A stretch of 64,000 nt of DNA, taken from assembly GCA_963759545.1 (NCBI GenBank), contig CAVXAB010000022.1:1-64000 (forward strand), written 5' to 3'. Both the position numbers and the translations under genes were made by a program. Position 1 is the first letter of the stretch, and every line of letters starts with the position of its first letter. Shown in pieces: positions 26,799-36,501 of the stretch. Source of the DNA: Trebonia sp963759545. GTDB lineage: Bacteria; Actinomycetota; Actinomycetes; Streptosporangiales; Streptosporangiaceae. The notes under the pieces are model-generated. The model was not told the origin of the DNA, ran no database searches, and saw nothing but the letters and a program-made list of their open reading frames with translations.

Positions 26799-27853
26799 TA
26801 CTCTGCGGCCAGCTTCGCTTCCAGGTCGGCGGCCGCCAGGGCGTCGATCACGCCGTCCAAGTCGCCGTCGATGACCTGGTCGAGGTTGTACGCCTTGTAA
26901 CCCACGCGGTGGTCCGAGATGCGGTTCTCAGGGAAGTTGTACGTGCGCACCCGCTCGGACCGGTCGACCGTGCGGACCTGGGCCTTGCGCTCGGCGCTCG
27001 CCTTCGCGTCCGCCTCGGCCTCGGCCGCCGCGAGCAGTCGCGACCGCAGCACGCGCAGGGCCTGCTCCTTGTTCTGGAGCTGGCTCTTCTCGTTCTGGCA
27101 GGAGACGACGATCCCGGTCGGCACGTGGGTGATGCGGACCGCGGAGTCGGTCGTGTTGACGGACTGACCGCCGGGGCCGCTGGAGCGGTAAACGTCGATG
27201 CGCAGGTCGTTCTCGTTGACCTGCACGTCGATGGGGTCGGCTTCCGGCGACACGAGCACGCCCGCGGCGGACGTGTGGATCCGGCCCTGCGACTCGGTGA
27301 CCGGCACCCGCTGCACGCGGTGCACGCCACCCTCGTACTTCAGCCTGGACCAGGCGCCGGTGCCCTTGCCCGCCTTGACGGCCATGGTCGCGTCCTTGAC
27401 GCCGCCGAGGCCGGTGAGCGTGGAGTCGATGATCTCCGTTTTCCAGCCATGCCGCTCGGCGTAGCGCTGGTACATCCGCAGCAGGTCGCTGGCGAACAGC
27501 GCGGACTCCTCGCCGCCCTCGCCGGCCTTGACCTCGACGATGGTGTCGCGGTTGTCGTTCGGGTCCTTGGGGACGAGCAGCTTCCTGAGCCGCTCCTCAA
27601 GCTCCGCACGCTGCTTGACGAGGGCGTCCGCCTCTTCCGCGAAGCCGGGGTCCTCCAGCGCCAGTTCCCTGGCGGCCTGCTCGTCGCCGCTGGTCTGCTG
27701 CCACTCGCGGTACGCGTTGACGATCGGGGTCAGCTCCGCGTAGCGCTTGGCGAGCGTCCTGGCCTGATCCGCGTCCGCGTGCACGTTGGGATCGGCAAGG
27801 GCACGCTCAAGCTCGGCATGCTCGCTAGCCAGGTCACCTAGCCTGTCGAACAA
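26798..27853 (-). CDS. prfA: Peptide chain release factor 1
   Basis: A 351-residue class I release factor reading UAA and UAG. Motifs: the stop-codon-recognition tripeptide in THVPTG and the catalytic loop SSGPGGQSVNTTDSAVR, whose Gln is the PrmC target. Length is normal. It starts with TTG at 27853 (MFDRLGDLASEH); AAAGG lies about 11 bases upstream, rather far. Next upstream is rpmE, with a terminator between. Confidence 0.96.
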   Translation of the reverse strand: MFDRLGDLASEHAELERALADPNVHADADQARTLAKRYAELTPIVNAYREWQQTSGDEQAARELALEDPGFAEEADALVKQRAELEERLRKLLVPKDPNDNRDTIVEVKAGEGGEESALFASDLLRMYQRYAERHGWKTEIIDSTLTGLGGVKDATMAVKAGKGTGAWSRLKYEGGVHRVQRVPVTESQGRIHTSAAGVLVSPEADPIDVQVNENDLRIDVYRSSGPGGQSVNTTDSAVRITHVPTGIVVSCQNEKSQLQNKEQALRVLRSRLLAAAEAEADAKASAERKAQVRTVDRSERVRTYNFPENRISDHRVGYKAYNLDQVIDGDLDGVIDALAAADLEAKLAAE

Positions 27854-27899
27854 AGGGATCGCGACCTTTCGTTACTTGTACCTCCGACAACATAGCGAA

Positions 27900-27932
27900 A
27901 GCGCCCGCGTGCCCAGCGGGCACACGGGCGCT
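27900..27932 (-). terminator. Hairpin terminator after rpmE
   Basis: On the minus strand AGCGCCCGTGTGCCC pairs with GGGCACGCGGGCGCT across a 3-base loop, with one mismatch, followed by TTTCGCTATG. It lies 10 bases after the rpmE stop and 47 bases before the prfA start. It may only partly stop transcription into prfA. Confidence 0.8.
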
Positions 27933-27941
27933 TACAAAGCG

Positions 27942-28184
27942 CTACTTCTTGCCGGACTTGCCGGCCGTGCCCTGCACCTTGCCCTTGCCGAAGCGGGCCT
28001 CGAACCGGGCCACCCGGCCGCCGGTGTCGAGGATCTTCTGCTTGCCCGTGTAGAACGGGTGGCAAGCCGAGCAAACGTCGGTGCGGATCACGCCGCCCTG
28101 GGCGGTCGACCGGGTCACGAACGAGTTGCCGCAGCCACAGGTCACGTTGGTGACCTCGTAAGCCGGGTGAATCTCAGCCTTCAT
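27942..28184 (-). CDS. rpmE: 50S ribosomal protein L31 (zinc-binding type)
   Basis: An 80-residue L31. It begins MKAEIHPAYE and carries Cys pairs in TCGCGNSF and VCSACHPFYTGKQK, i.e. the zinc-containing (C+) form, followed by GGRVARFEARFGK. ATG 28184 fits the family start; GGAG lies about ten bases upstream. The gene between rho and prfA is the usual place. Confidence 0.97.
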   Translation of the reverse strand: MKAEIHPAYEVTNVTCGCGNSFVTRSTAQGGVIRTDVCSACHPFYTGKQKILDTGGRVARFEARFGKGKVQGTAGKSGKK

Positions 28185-28355
28185 TACTCTCTGGCTCCTT
28201 GCCTCAAGCGGCCGCCGGGTCGTCGTACCCTCGCTCACCCTGCTGGGGCGGGCACTGAAATGACGTGAACCGGAGCTGCGAACTAAGCGGCTTTAAGTTT
28301 GCCACACGCCTAAACCACGCGTGACCGGTGTACATTCCGGGCTGGTCATGATCGC

Positions 28356-28397
28356 CGTGTGCCGTTGAGCCGGCGATGGCCGGCCCAACGGCACACG
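28356..28397 (-). terminator. Strong hairpin terminator after rho
   Basis: CGTGTGCCGTTG (28356-28367) pairs perfectly with CAACGGCACACG (28386-28397). Inside, GCCGGC pairs with GCCGGC around a GATG loop, so stem pairing spans almost the whole 42 bases. It lies 20 bases after the rho stop, on the minus strand. No U-tract is present, as is common in high-GC actinomycetes. Confidence 0.8.
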
Positions 28398-28416
28398 CGG
28401 ATCACTGACCTGCGTC

Positions 28417-30569
28417 CTACCTATCCCGATCGTTGCCCAGGGTGGTCTTCTGGACCTGCATCAGGAACTCCGCGTTGCTGCGGGTCTTGCGCATCTGCTC
28501 CATGAGCAGTTCCAGGGCCTGCTGCGGCTCAAGGGCGTGCAGCACGCGGCGGAGCTGCCAGACGATCTTGAGCTCATCCGGCGCGAGCAGGATCTCTTCC
28601 TTACGGGTGGACGAGGCGTCCACGTCGACCGCGGGGAAGAGCCGCTTGTCGGCGAGCTCGCGGCGCAGCCGCAGCTCCATGTTGCCTGTGCCCTTGAACT
28701 CCTCGAAGATGACCTCGTCCATCCGGGACCCGGTCTCGATGAGGGCCGTCGCCAGGATGGTCAGCGAGCCGCCGTTCTCGATGTTGCGCGCCGCGCCGAA
28801 GAACCGCTTCGGCGGGTAGAGCGCGGTCGAGTCGACACCACCGGACAGGATCCGGCCGCTGGCCGGCGCCGCCTGGTTGTAGGCGCGGCCAAGCCGGGTG
28901 ATGGAGTCGAGCAGCACGACCACGTCGTGCCCCATCTCGACCAGGCGCTTGGCCCGCTCGATGGCCAGCTCGGCAACCGTGGTGTGGGCGTCGGCCGGGT
29001 TGTCAAAGGTCGAGTGGATCACCTCGCCCTTGACCGTGCGCTGCATGTCGGTGACCTCCTCTGGCCGCTCGTCCACGAGGACGACCATGAGGTGGCACTC
29101 CGGGTTGTTCTTGGTGATCGCATTGGCGATGGCCTGCAGGATCATCGTCTTGCCGGCCTTCGGCGGCGACACGATCAGGCCGCGCTGGCCCTTGCCGATC
29201 GGGCTGATCAGGTCGATGATCCTGGTCGCCATGTTGGTCGGGTCGGTCTCAAGCCGTAGCCTGTCCTGCGGGTAGAGCGGGACCAGCTTGGAAAAGTCCG
29301 GCCGGCGCACCGACTCCTCAGGGTCGAGGCCGTTCACCTTGTCCAGCCGGACGAGCGCGTTGAACTTCTCTCGCCGCTCGCCGTCCCTCGGCTGGCGCAC
29401 CGCGCCCTCGATCACGTCGCCCTTGCGCAGCCCGTGCCTGCGGACCTGGGAAAGCGAGACGTACACGTCGTTCGGTCCCGGCAGGTAGCCGGTCGTCCGC
29501 ACGAACGCGTAGTTCTCAAGCACGTCCAAGATGCCCGCGATCGGGACAAGCACGTCGTCCTCGGCGATCACCGTCTCCGGCTCGCTGCCCTGCCGGTCGC
29601 CGCGCCGCCGGTTGCGGTTGCGGAACCGGTCGCGGCCGCGCCGGCCGCCGCGGTCATCGTCGTCGTCGGACCGGTTGTCCTGCCGGTTGTCGGACCGGGT
29701 GTCCTGCCGGTTGTCCGGCCGGTTGTCGACCGGGTGTCCTGCCGGTTGTCGGACCGGGTGTCCTGCCGGTTGTCGGACCGGTTGTCCTGCCGGTTGTCCG
29801 GCCGGTTGTCCTGCCGGTTGTCCGACCGGTTGCCGCCGGCGCTCCCGCCCTGGGCGTTCTGGCCGTTGCGGCTGTTGCTCGCGGCGGCGGGCTCGCGGTT
29901 CTCGCGGTTGTCCGTGCGCTCACGGCGCTGGTCGCGTCCGTTGCCACCCTGGTCGTCGCGGCGCCGGTTGCGGTTGCGGTCCCTGCGGCCCTCCTGGCCC
30001 TGGGACTCGTGGCCCTGCGACTCGGTGCCCGCCTCGGCGGGCGCCTCCACGGCGCTTGCCGCTCCGGAGTTCGACTCAACGGAGGGTGCAGCTTGCTGTG
30101 CCGTCACGGTAGCCGTGCGCTCGGCCTCACCCACGCCGGAATGACCGGCGCTGACCGGCGCATCGCCGATGCCGCCGCCTGCCGCCGCGGGTGCGGCCAC
30201 GCCAATTCCAGACCGGACGGATGTGTCTGCTTCCATAGCGTCCTGATTCAGGGGGCGAGGCGCGTCGGCTCCCGCGGACGTGCCCCGCGTGGCTGTTTGA
30301 CTTGCACTGCGTGCGGTAGAGCGACCGCCACCAGTCCGCTCTTGGATCGCGGCGACGAGGTCCCCCTTCCGCATTCGCCCTGTCCCTGAGATACCAAGTT
30401 CCTGGGCGATCCGCTGCAGATCAGAAACAAGCAGCTTGGACAGGTCTCCGCCGCCACTCCGGCTCGATGACCGTGGGGCGGCACCGGCGGGCTCGGTGGC
30501 CGGGTGACCGATGGGGGGTTCCTCGGGCGCGGGGGACGCGCCGCTGAGGACTTCGGTGGTGTCGCTCAC
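28417..30569 (-). CDS. rho: Transcription termination factor Rho, with an apparent 1-base deletion in its N-terminal repeat region
   Basis: A hexameric RNA helicase. N-terminal part: VSDTTEVLSG, then the Rho_N helix region LLVSDLQRIAQELGI, then a long disordered Arg/Asn/Asp/Gln segment with many DNRQ units. C-terminal part: cold-shock RNA-binding domain (DDVLVPIAGILDVLENYAFVR), P-loop PPKAGKTMILQ, Walker B VVVLLDSITRLGRAYN and SGGVDSTAL. The halves lie in different frames; at about 29728 one base is missing from CGGTCCGAC, and restoring it joins them into ~717 residues. The start is GTG 30569 with AAGGA, matching relatives; ATG 30584 is in frame. Confidence 0.93.
29660..29830 (-). repeat. DNRQ-type tandem codon repeats inside rho
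   Basis: About 14 units of 12 bp encoding DNRQ, DNRP, DNRS or DTRS in the disordered N-terminal region of Rho. Neighbouring units are nearly identical at the DNA level, which favours length change by slippage. The apparent base loss that splits the frame lies inside it. Confidence 0.8.
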
Positions 30570-31007
30570 TAATGGTCCTTCCATTATGATCCTCGGCCGC
30601 CTGGGCGTCTTCTCGACCCCGGTCCGCCTGCGCCAGCCCGATCCGTATCGCTTGCGAGGCTCTCACTAAGGCATGATTTCGCTCGCAACTACGCTCGACA
30701 CCTCCGCCGGAACGTCGAGTTTGTCCGTGTTTGCGGACTCTCCGGGACGACCAGCGTAATGATGTGCAACGGGGTGGCGCTCAGGGGAACGTGCCGCTCT
30801 CCTGGGGTGACGCCAAGAGCCCGATCCCTGGGCAGGTATACGTTACCCCCCAGGCGACGCGTGGATGAACAGCACCTGCCCCGCAGTGGGGCAACCGATG
30901 CTGCACCCAGCCTAACACCGACAGCGCCCACGGCATTCCTTTGCAGCCATCCAATGTCGCGGAAAAGGGGGTCAACCGGCTAGGCGAGGACTACTTCAGC
31001 ATCAGCG
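30570..31007. other. 438-bp leader and promoter region of rho
   Basis: No gene is supported between the rho start and the thrB stop. Reading toward rho it contains a possible hairpin (CCTGGG at 30827 with CCCAGG at 30849-30854, enclosing the near-palindrome GGTATACGTTACC) and a TGCCCC/GGGGCA stem near 30885. Long leaders are known for rho genes, where Rho limits its own synthesis; that is inference here. Confidence 0.45.
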
Positions 31008-31958
31008 TCACCGGGCACCGGGAACGCCCGGTGTCACGCTGGCACCCTGTCGCTCGACGGCTAGCGGGCTTATGTGCCAGTCGATACCCGTTTCTACCGC
31101 GATCGAATCCAACCGTTTCACCTCATCCTGTGTCAGACTTTCCGTCAGGAACGCGAGGACGGACGGCCCCGCGCCTGATACGACCGCGGGCACGCCCGCC
31201 GCGCGCAACCGGGCGACGAGATCGTGCGTGTGCGGCATCGCGGTAGCCCGGTAGTCCTGGTGCAGCTTGTCCTCCGTGCCTTCGAGCAGCGCGTCGGGCC
31301 GTGCCGTCAGCGCGGCGATGAGCAGCGCCGCGCGCCCGGCGTTGCGCGCCGCGTCGGCGTGCGGCACGACCGCGGGCAGCAGCCCGCGCGCGACCTTGGT
31401 GGACACCGGCGCCGGCGCGATGAACGCGACAGGGAGCACCTCGGGACGCGGGTCGAGTTTGATGGCGCGCGCCTCGGGCAGCCCGGTGGCCCCGGTCGCG
31501 ACCCACGCGATCGTCAGCCCGCCGAACAGGCAAGGCGCCACGTTGTCCGGGTGGCCCTCAAGCACGCTGGCAAGCGGCAGCACGTCCTCGGGCGCGACGC
31601 TCGCGCCAGCGAGCGCGCGGGCCGCGAGGACGCCCGCGACGATCGCGGCCGCCGACGAGCCGAGGCCGCGCCCGTGCGGTATCCGGTTCACACAGCGCAG
31701 CGCGAAACCGCCGGGCTGGGGAATGTCCAGTTCGTCGAGCGCGACCCGCAGCGCGCGGACGATGAGGTGCTTCTCCCCCGCGTCCGCGACGTCCGCCGCC
31801 CCCTCGCCGGTGACCTCGATGTCCACCCCGGACGACGTCACGACGATCCCGACCTCGTCATACAGGCCGAGCGCAAGCCCCAGCGAGTCAAATCCCGGCC
31901 CAAGATTCGCACTCGTCGCCGGCGCGCGCACAAGCACCGCCCGCTCAGCCAATCCCAT
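31008..31958 (-). CDS. thrB: Homoserine kinase
   Basis: A 316-residue GHMP kinase phosphorylating homoserine with ATP. Motifs: APATSANLGPGFDSLGLALG, the phosphate loop IPHGRGLGSSAAAIVAG, and AVVSGAGPSVLAFL near the end. ATG 31958 has GGAG nine bases upstream; ATG 31973 is in frame but lacks a ribosome-binding site. It follows thrC by 13-28 bp and ends the lysA-hom-thrC-thrB unit. Confidence 0.95.
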   Translation of the reverse strand: MGLAERAVLVRAPATSANLGPGFDSLGLALGLYDEVGIVVTSSGVDIEVTGEGAADVADAGEKHLIVRALRVALDELDIPQPGGFALRCVNRIPHGRGLGSSAAAIVAGVLAARALAGASVAPEDVLPLASVLEGHPDNVAPCLFGGLTIAWVATGATGLPEARAIKLDPRPEVLPVAFIAPAPVSTKVARGLLPAVVPHADAARNAGRAALLIAALTARPDALLEGTEDKLHQDYRATAMPHTHDLVARLRAAGVPAVVSGAGPSVLAFLTESLTQDEVKRLDSIAVETGIDWHISPLAVERQGASVTPGVPGAR

Positions 31959-31985
31959 CAGACCTAGCTCCATCCGGGGACGCGC

Positions 31986-33074
31986 TCAGGCCAGGCCAAG
32001 GGCGGCCGCCGCCGAGGCGGCGTCGACCGGGACCGTGGTCGGTGCGGGAGCGCCGGACAGGGCCCAGTCCGGGTCTTTCAGGCCGTTGCCGGTGATCGTG
32101 CAGACCACGCGGGAGCCGGCCGGTATGCGCCCGTCCGCCGACGTGGCGAGCAGGCCGGCCACGCTGGCCGACGAGCCGAGCTCGCCGAACACCGCCTCGT
32201 CGCGCGCGATGATCCGGTACGCGGCGAGGATGTCCCTGTCGGTGACCTTGTCGATCAGGCCGCCCGATGCGTCCCTTGCCTCCTCGGCGAGGTGCCAGGA
32301 CGCCGGGTTGCCTATCCTGATCGCCGTCGCGATCGTCTGCGGGTGCGAGACAGGCGCGCCGTCCACGATCGGGGCCGCGCCCGACGCCTGGAAGCCGAAC
32401 ATCCGTGGCTTCCTCGACGAGAGCCCGAGCGAGAAGTACTCCTGGTAGCCCATCCAGTAGGCGGTGATGTTGCCCGCGTTGCCGACCGGCAGGCAGTGGA
32501 TGTCCGGGGCGTCGCCGAGCGCGTCCACGATCTCGAATGCCGCGGTCTTCTGGCCCTGGAGCCGGTCCGGGTTGACCGAGTTGACCAGCGCGACCGGGTA
32601 CTCGATCGACAGCTTGCGCGCCAGCTCAAGGCAGTCGTCGAAGGACCCGTCGACCTGCAGCAGCTTGGCTCCGTGCACCAGGGCCTGCGCGAGCTTGCCG
32701 ATCGCGATCTTGCCCTTGGGCACGAGGACGGCGCAGGTCAGGCCGGCCCGCGCCGCGTAGGCGGCGGCGGACGCGGAGGTGTTGCCGGTCGAGGCGCAGA
32801 TCACCGCCTGGGCACCCCTGGCGGCGGCCACGGTGATCGCGGTCGTCATGCCGCGGTCCTTGAACGACCCGGTCGGGTTGAGGCCCTCCACCTTCAGGTA
32901 CACGTCGCAGCCCGTGCGCGCGGAGAGCACGGGCGCGGGCAGCAGCGGCGTGCCGCCCTCCTGGAGCGTCACGGCCGGCATCCCCGCCGTGATCGGGAGC
33001 CGATCGCGGTACTCGGTGATGATGCCGCGCCACGGCGCGCGCGCCCCGGTGGTCACCGCGGCTTCGGAGCTCAT
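31986..33074 (-). CDS. thrC: Threonine synthase
   Basis: A 362-residue PLP enzyme turning O-phosphohomoserine into threonine. The PLP lysine lies in NPTGSFKDRGM, the Asn/Ser pocket in CASTGNTSASAAAYAARAGL, and the phosphate-binding loop in PVGNAGNITAYWMGY. Short bacterial type without an N-terminal extension. Its ATG shares a base with the hom stop (TAATG). Confidence 0.96.
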   Translation of the reverse strand: MSSEAAVTTGARAPWRGIITEYRDRLPITAGMPAVTLQEGGTPLLPAPVLSARTGCDVYLKVEGLNPTGSFKDRGMTTAITVAAARGAQAVICASTGNTSASAAAYAARAGLTCAVLVPKGKIAIGKLAQALVHGAKLLQVDGSFDDCLELARKLSIEYPVALVNSVNPDRLQGQKTAAFEIVDALGDAPDIHCLPVGNAGNITAYWMGYQEYFSLGLSSRKPRMFGFQASGAAPIVDGAPVSHPQTIATAIRIGNPASWHLAEEARDASGGLIDKVTDRDILAAYRIIARDEAVFGELGSSASVAGLLATSADGRIPAGSRVVCTITGNGLKDPDWALSGAPAPTTVPVDAASAAAALGLA

Positions 33075-34399
33075 TACTGGTCTCCCTCCCCTTCGACCCG
33101 CATCACGCTCGCCACCGCCCGGACGACCGGCAGCGCCTGGAGCTCGGAGATCGTCGCGGCGAGGTCGGCGTCCCTCGCCTCGTGCGTGACGATGATGAGC
33201 AGGGCGTCCTCGCCCCTGCTGGTCTGCCGCACCGCCTGGATCGAGACGCCGTGCCTGGCGAACGCCTCGGCGACGGGGGCGAGCACGCCCGGCTTGTCGG
33301 CCACGTCCAGGGATACGTGGTACCTGGTCAGCGTATCGCCCATGGGCAGGACCGGCAGCTCGGCGTAGGTAGAAAGCTCGGGGCCCTTGGTGCCGGCGAG
33401 CCGGTTGCGCGCGACGGCAACGATGTCACCGAGCACCGCCGACGCCGTGGGGGTCCCGCCTGCCCCTGCGCCGTAGAACATCAGCCGTCCCGCGGAGCCC
33501 GCCTCGACGAACACCGCGTTGTACGCGCCGCCGACGGCCGCCAGGGGGTGGGTGCGCGGGATCATCGCCGGGTGGACGCGCACCGCGACGCCGTCCGCAG
33601 AACCGCCGCGACCCGACCGCTCGCAGATCGCGAGCAGCTTGACGGTCCTGCCGAGCGCCTTCGCCGACGCGATGTCCGCCGCGGTCACCTCGGTGATGCC
33701 CTCGCGGTAGACGTCGGCGGCGGTCACCCGCGTGTGGAAGGCGAGCCCGGCCAGGATCGCGGCCTTGGCCGCGGCGTCGAACGCCTCCACGTCGGCGGTC
33801 GGGTCGGCCTCGGCGTAGCCGAGCGACTGCGCCTCCTCGAGTGAGTCGCCGAAGTCCGCGCCCGAGCTGTCCATCCGGTCAAGGATGAAGTTGGTGGTGC
33901 CGTTGACGATGCCGAGCACGCGGTGCACCGTGTCGCCGGCCAGCGACTCGCGCAGCGGGCGGAGGATCGGGATGGCACCCGCCACCGCCGCCTCGTAATA
34001 CAGGTCGGCGCCAAACGCCCGCGAGGCCGCGTGGATCTGCTCGCCGTGCTCGGCGAGCAGCGCCTTGTTGGCGGTGACCACGGACTTACCGCTTTCCAGG
34101 GCGCCGAGGATCAGCGACCTGGCCGGCTCGATGCCGCCGATCACCTCGATGACAATGTCCACGTCGGAGCGGGTCGCCAGGCCCATCGCGTCGGTCGTGA
34201 GCAGCGCGGGGTCCACGCCCTCGCGCGAGTGCGAGAGCCGGCGCACCGCGATGCCCACGACCTCGAGCCGCGCGCCGGTCCGCACGGCGAGGTCGTCGGC
34301 CTGCTCGGCGAGCAGCCGCGCGACCTGGGTGCCGACGACGCCGCAGCCGAGCAGCGCCACCCGCAGCACCTTGCCGGGTTTATCTTCGCCAAAGCTCAT
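33074..34399 (-). CDS. hom: Homoserine dehydrogenase
   Basis: A 441-residue NAD(P)H enzyme reducing aspartate semialdehyde to homoserine. Rossmann motif RVALLGCGVVGTQVARLL, VVTANKALLAEHG, catalytic region IVNGTTNFILDRM and AEADPTADVEAFDAAAK. A C-terminal ACT domain (HVSLDVADKPGVLAPVAEAF) fits feedback control by threonine. Its start overlaps the lysA stop as ATGA, so the pathway genes are coupled. Confidence 0.96.
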   Translation of the reverse strand: MSFGEDKPGKVLRVALLGCGVVGTQVARLLAEQADDLAVRTGARLEVVGIAVRRLSHSREGVDPALLTTDAMGLATRSDVDIVIEVIGGIEPARSLILGALESGKSVVTANKALLAEHGEQIHAASRAFGADLYYEAAVAGAIPILRPLRESLAGDTVHRVLGIVNGTTNFILDRMDSSGADFGDSLEEAQSLGYAEADPTADVEAFDAAAKAAILAGLAFHTRVTAADVYREGITEVTAADIASAKALGRTVKLLAICERSGRGGSADGVAVRVHPAMIPRTHPLAAVGGAYNAVFVEAGSAGRLMFYGAGAGGTPTASAVLGDIVAVARNRLAGTKGPELSTYAELPVLPMGDTLTRYHVSLDVADKPGVLAPVAEAFARHGVSIQAVRQTSRGEDALLIIVTHEARDADLAATISELQALPVVRAVASVMRVEGEGDQ

Positions 34400-35784
34400 C
34401 CGACGTCCAATCGCAGCAGGTCATCTAGTGTCTCGCGGCGGACGATCTCCCGCGCCGCCCCGTCGGTCACCGCGACCACGCCCGGGCGCGGCAGGTGGTT
34501 GTAGTTCGAGGCGAGCGACCGGCAGTACGCCCCGGTCGCCGCGACGGCGACCAGGTCACCCGGCGCGAGGTCCGCCGGCAGGTAACAGTCCTTGACCACG
34601 ATGTCGCCGCTTTCGCAGTGCCTGCCGACCACCCGGGAGAGCACCGGCGGCGCGGCCGACGACCGGGACGCGAGGACGCAGGTATAGGACGCGTCGTACA
34701 GCGCGGTGCGGACGTTGTCGCTCATCCCGCCGTCCACGCTCACGTAGGTCCTGATCCCGTCGACGTCCTTGATCGTGCCGACCTCGTAGAGCGTCACGGT
34801 CGACGGCCCGATGATCCCGCGGCCCGGCTCGATCGTCAGCCGTGGCTGGGGAATGCCGAGGACGATGCACTGGGACGCCACGATCGCGCGCAGACCGGCC
34901 GCCAGCGTCTTCACCTCTGGCGCGTCGTCCTCTGGCACGTACGCGATGCCGAACCCGCCGCCCAGGTCAAGCTCGGCCACGTGCACGCCGTGCTCGGCGT
35001 GGATCCGCCCGGCTAGCTCGAGCACCCGGTGGGCGGCCACCTCGAAGCCGCCGGTGTCGAATATCTGCGAGCCGATGTGGGAGTGCAGCCCGGCGAACTC
35101 AAGCTGCGAGAGCGCGAGCACGCGGCGGACCGCCTCGTCGGCGGCGCCGGAGGCGAGCGAGAAGCCGAACTTCTGGTCGTCGTGCGCGGTGGCCATGAAC
35201 TCATGCGTGTGCGCCTCGACCCCGGTCGTCACCCGGACAAGGACGCGCGGCCGTGCGCCCGCCGCCTCCGCGTGGTAGGCGAGCCTGGCGATCTCCTCGA
35301 ACGAGTCGACCACGATGTGCCCGACACCCACGGCCACCGCCTGCTCGATCTCCGCGGGCAGCTTGTTATTGCCGTGCAGGGTGATCAGCGCCGGGTCCAC
35401 CCCCGCCGACAGCGCGACCGCGAGCTCGCCGCCGGTGCAGACGTCCACGCCAAGGCCCTCTTCCGTGACCCAGCGGAGCACGGCGCGGGAGCAGAACGCC
35501 TTGGACGCGTAGTACACCTGCGCGTCCTCGCCGAACGCGTCCATGTACTCGCGCGCCCGGCTCCGCACGTCCGCCTCGTCCATGATGAGCGCCGGCGTGC
35601 CGAACCGCGCCGCCAGGTCACGGACGTCGATCCCGCCGAGCGTCAGGACACCGCCGACGCGGTGCGCGCCACGCGGCCAGATCGCCGGGTCAAGCTCGTT
35701 CAGGTTCTCTGGCGGCGCCGGCGGGTGATCGGCGGGCAGCACGTCCCCATGACGTGGCCCAGCTGGGTGGGCAACACGGCTCAC
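34396..35784 (-). CDS. lysA: Diaminopimelate decarboxylase
   Basis: A 462-residue fold-III PLP enzyme making L-lysine from meso-diaminopimelate. PLP lysine in VYYASKAFCS, glycine-rich phosphate loop in LDLGGGFGIAY, and VGRHCESGDIVVKD near the dimer interface. GTG 35784 (VSRVAHPAG) is chosen because GGGAGG lies five bases upstream. That GGGAGG is the end of the GC-rich repeat at 35786-35880, so the repeat supplies the ribosome-binding site. A further open frame to 35850 reads only through the repeat. Confidence 0.96.
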   Translation of the reverse strand: MSRVAHPAGPRHGDVLPADHPPAPPENLNELDPAIWPRGAHRVGGVLTLGGIDVRDLAARFGTPALIMDEADVRSRAREYMDAFGEDAQVYYASKAFCSRAVLRWVTEEGLGVDVCTGGELAVALSAGVDPALITLHGNNKLPAEIEQAVAVGVGHIVVDSFEEIARLAYHAEAAGARPRVLVRVTTGVEAHTHEFMATAHDDQKFGFSLASGAADEAVRRVLALSQLEFAGLHSHIGSQIFDTGGFEVAAHRVLELAGRIHAEHGVHVAELDLGGGFGIAYVPEDDAPEVKTLAAGLRAIVASQCIVLGIPQPRLTIEPGRGIIGPSTVTLYEVGTIKDVDGIRTYVSVDGGMSDNVRTALYDASYTCVLASRSSAAPPVLSRVVGRHCESGDIVVKDCYLPADLAPGDLVAVAATGAYCRSLASNYNHLPRPGVVAVTDGAAREIVRRETLDDLLRLDVG

Positions 35785-35785
35785 A

Positions 35786-35880
35786 GTTACCTCCCGGGGG
35801 AGCGACCCCCCGTACCCCCCGATGTCCGCTCGGTCGGGGGCCGATGGCAAAAACCGTCATTGTATCGGCCCCGACCGCGA
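35786..35880 (-). repeat. GC-rich dispersed repeat, copy 1 (lysA leader)
   Basis: A ~95-bp element also found at 36502-36600 in the same orientation. On the minus strand both have a CCGATAC-ATG-CGG block, then TTTTGCCATCGG, then GGGGGGTACGGGGGGTCGC and a C-run, ending GGGAGG or GGGAGA. GGGGGTCG-CCCCC and CCGAT/ATCGG pairs allow hairpins. Here it fills most of the nrtL-lysA gap. Confidence 0.75.
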
Positions 35881-36234
35881 GGACGGGAGGCAATCGTCAT
35901 TGGTTGGTTAGTCCGTCAAAGGCGGTCTGGCGCGGTGACTCCAAGCAGCCCGAGCCCGGCGGCGAGGCCGGTCCGCGCCGCCCTGGCCAGGGTTAGTCTG
36001 TCACTCCCTGGTGCCCTGTTACGTTTTGGGCCGCTTCCTGGGTGGCGCGCGGAACTCAAGACGTCAATGGTGACGCTGGCCAGATCCTCCAGGTAGCGGG
36101 CGAACTCGTCGGGCCGGCCACGGCGCGCGGCGGCGGCGACCCGTTCAGGTAGCCACGACAGCGCGTCGAGCAGTGCCAGCTCCCCCGGGTCGGCGGGAGG
36201 GCCGGGCAGGGCCGTTGCCTCCCGCAGGGGAACA

Positions 36235-36280
36235 CCCGTATCCCCTGCGGCCGGAGGGGAGTACGGGAGGTCGCCCCCCC
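36235..36280 (+). repeat. Partial inverted copy of the GC-rich repeat core
   Basis: On the plus strand GGAGTACGGGAGGTCGCC, then a C-run and GGGAAGTAACTG, resembles the core and end of the repeats at 35786 and 36502, but in the opposite orientation. It is translated in frame within the C-terminal part of nrtL as a Gly/Pro-rich insert. Confidence 0.5.
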
Positions 36281-36501
36281 GGGAAGTAACTGCCCAGCGC
36301 ACCCCGGACGCGGCGCGGGCGTGCGCGTACCTGACAGCATAGGCGGGATTTGCGGGCACCCGCCGCGCCATTATCTCCTTGTCGAGTCGCAGCGGCTTGC
36401 CCGGGACGGCCCTGGCCAGGGTAAACGTGACCGCGTCGCGGCCCGCGAAGGAGACCGCCACCGCGACGGTTGTCTCCGGGGGGCGACCCCTCGTCCCCCC
36501 G

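Noticed and set aside
29660..29830. CRISPR-like array
   Set aside because: The 12-bp units are contiguous codon repeats in rho with no spacers. The 13-bp units at 60902 also lack spacers.
35785..35850. N-terminal extension of LysA
   Set aside because: The open frame before GTG 35784 only reads through the GC-rich repeat, and a strong ribosome-binding site lies at the shorter start.
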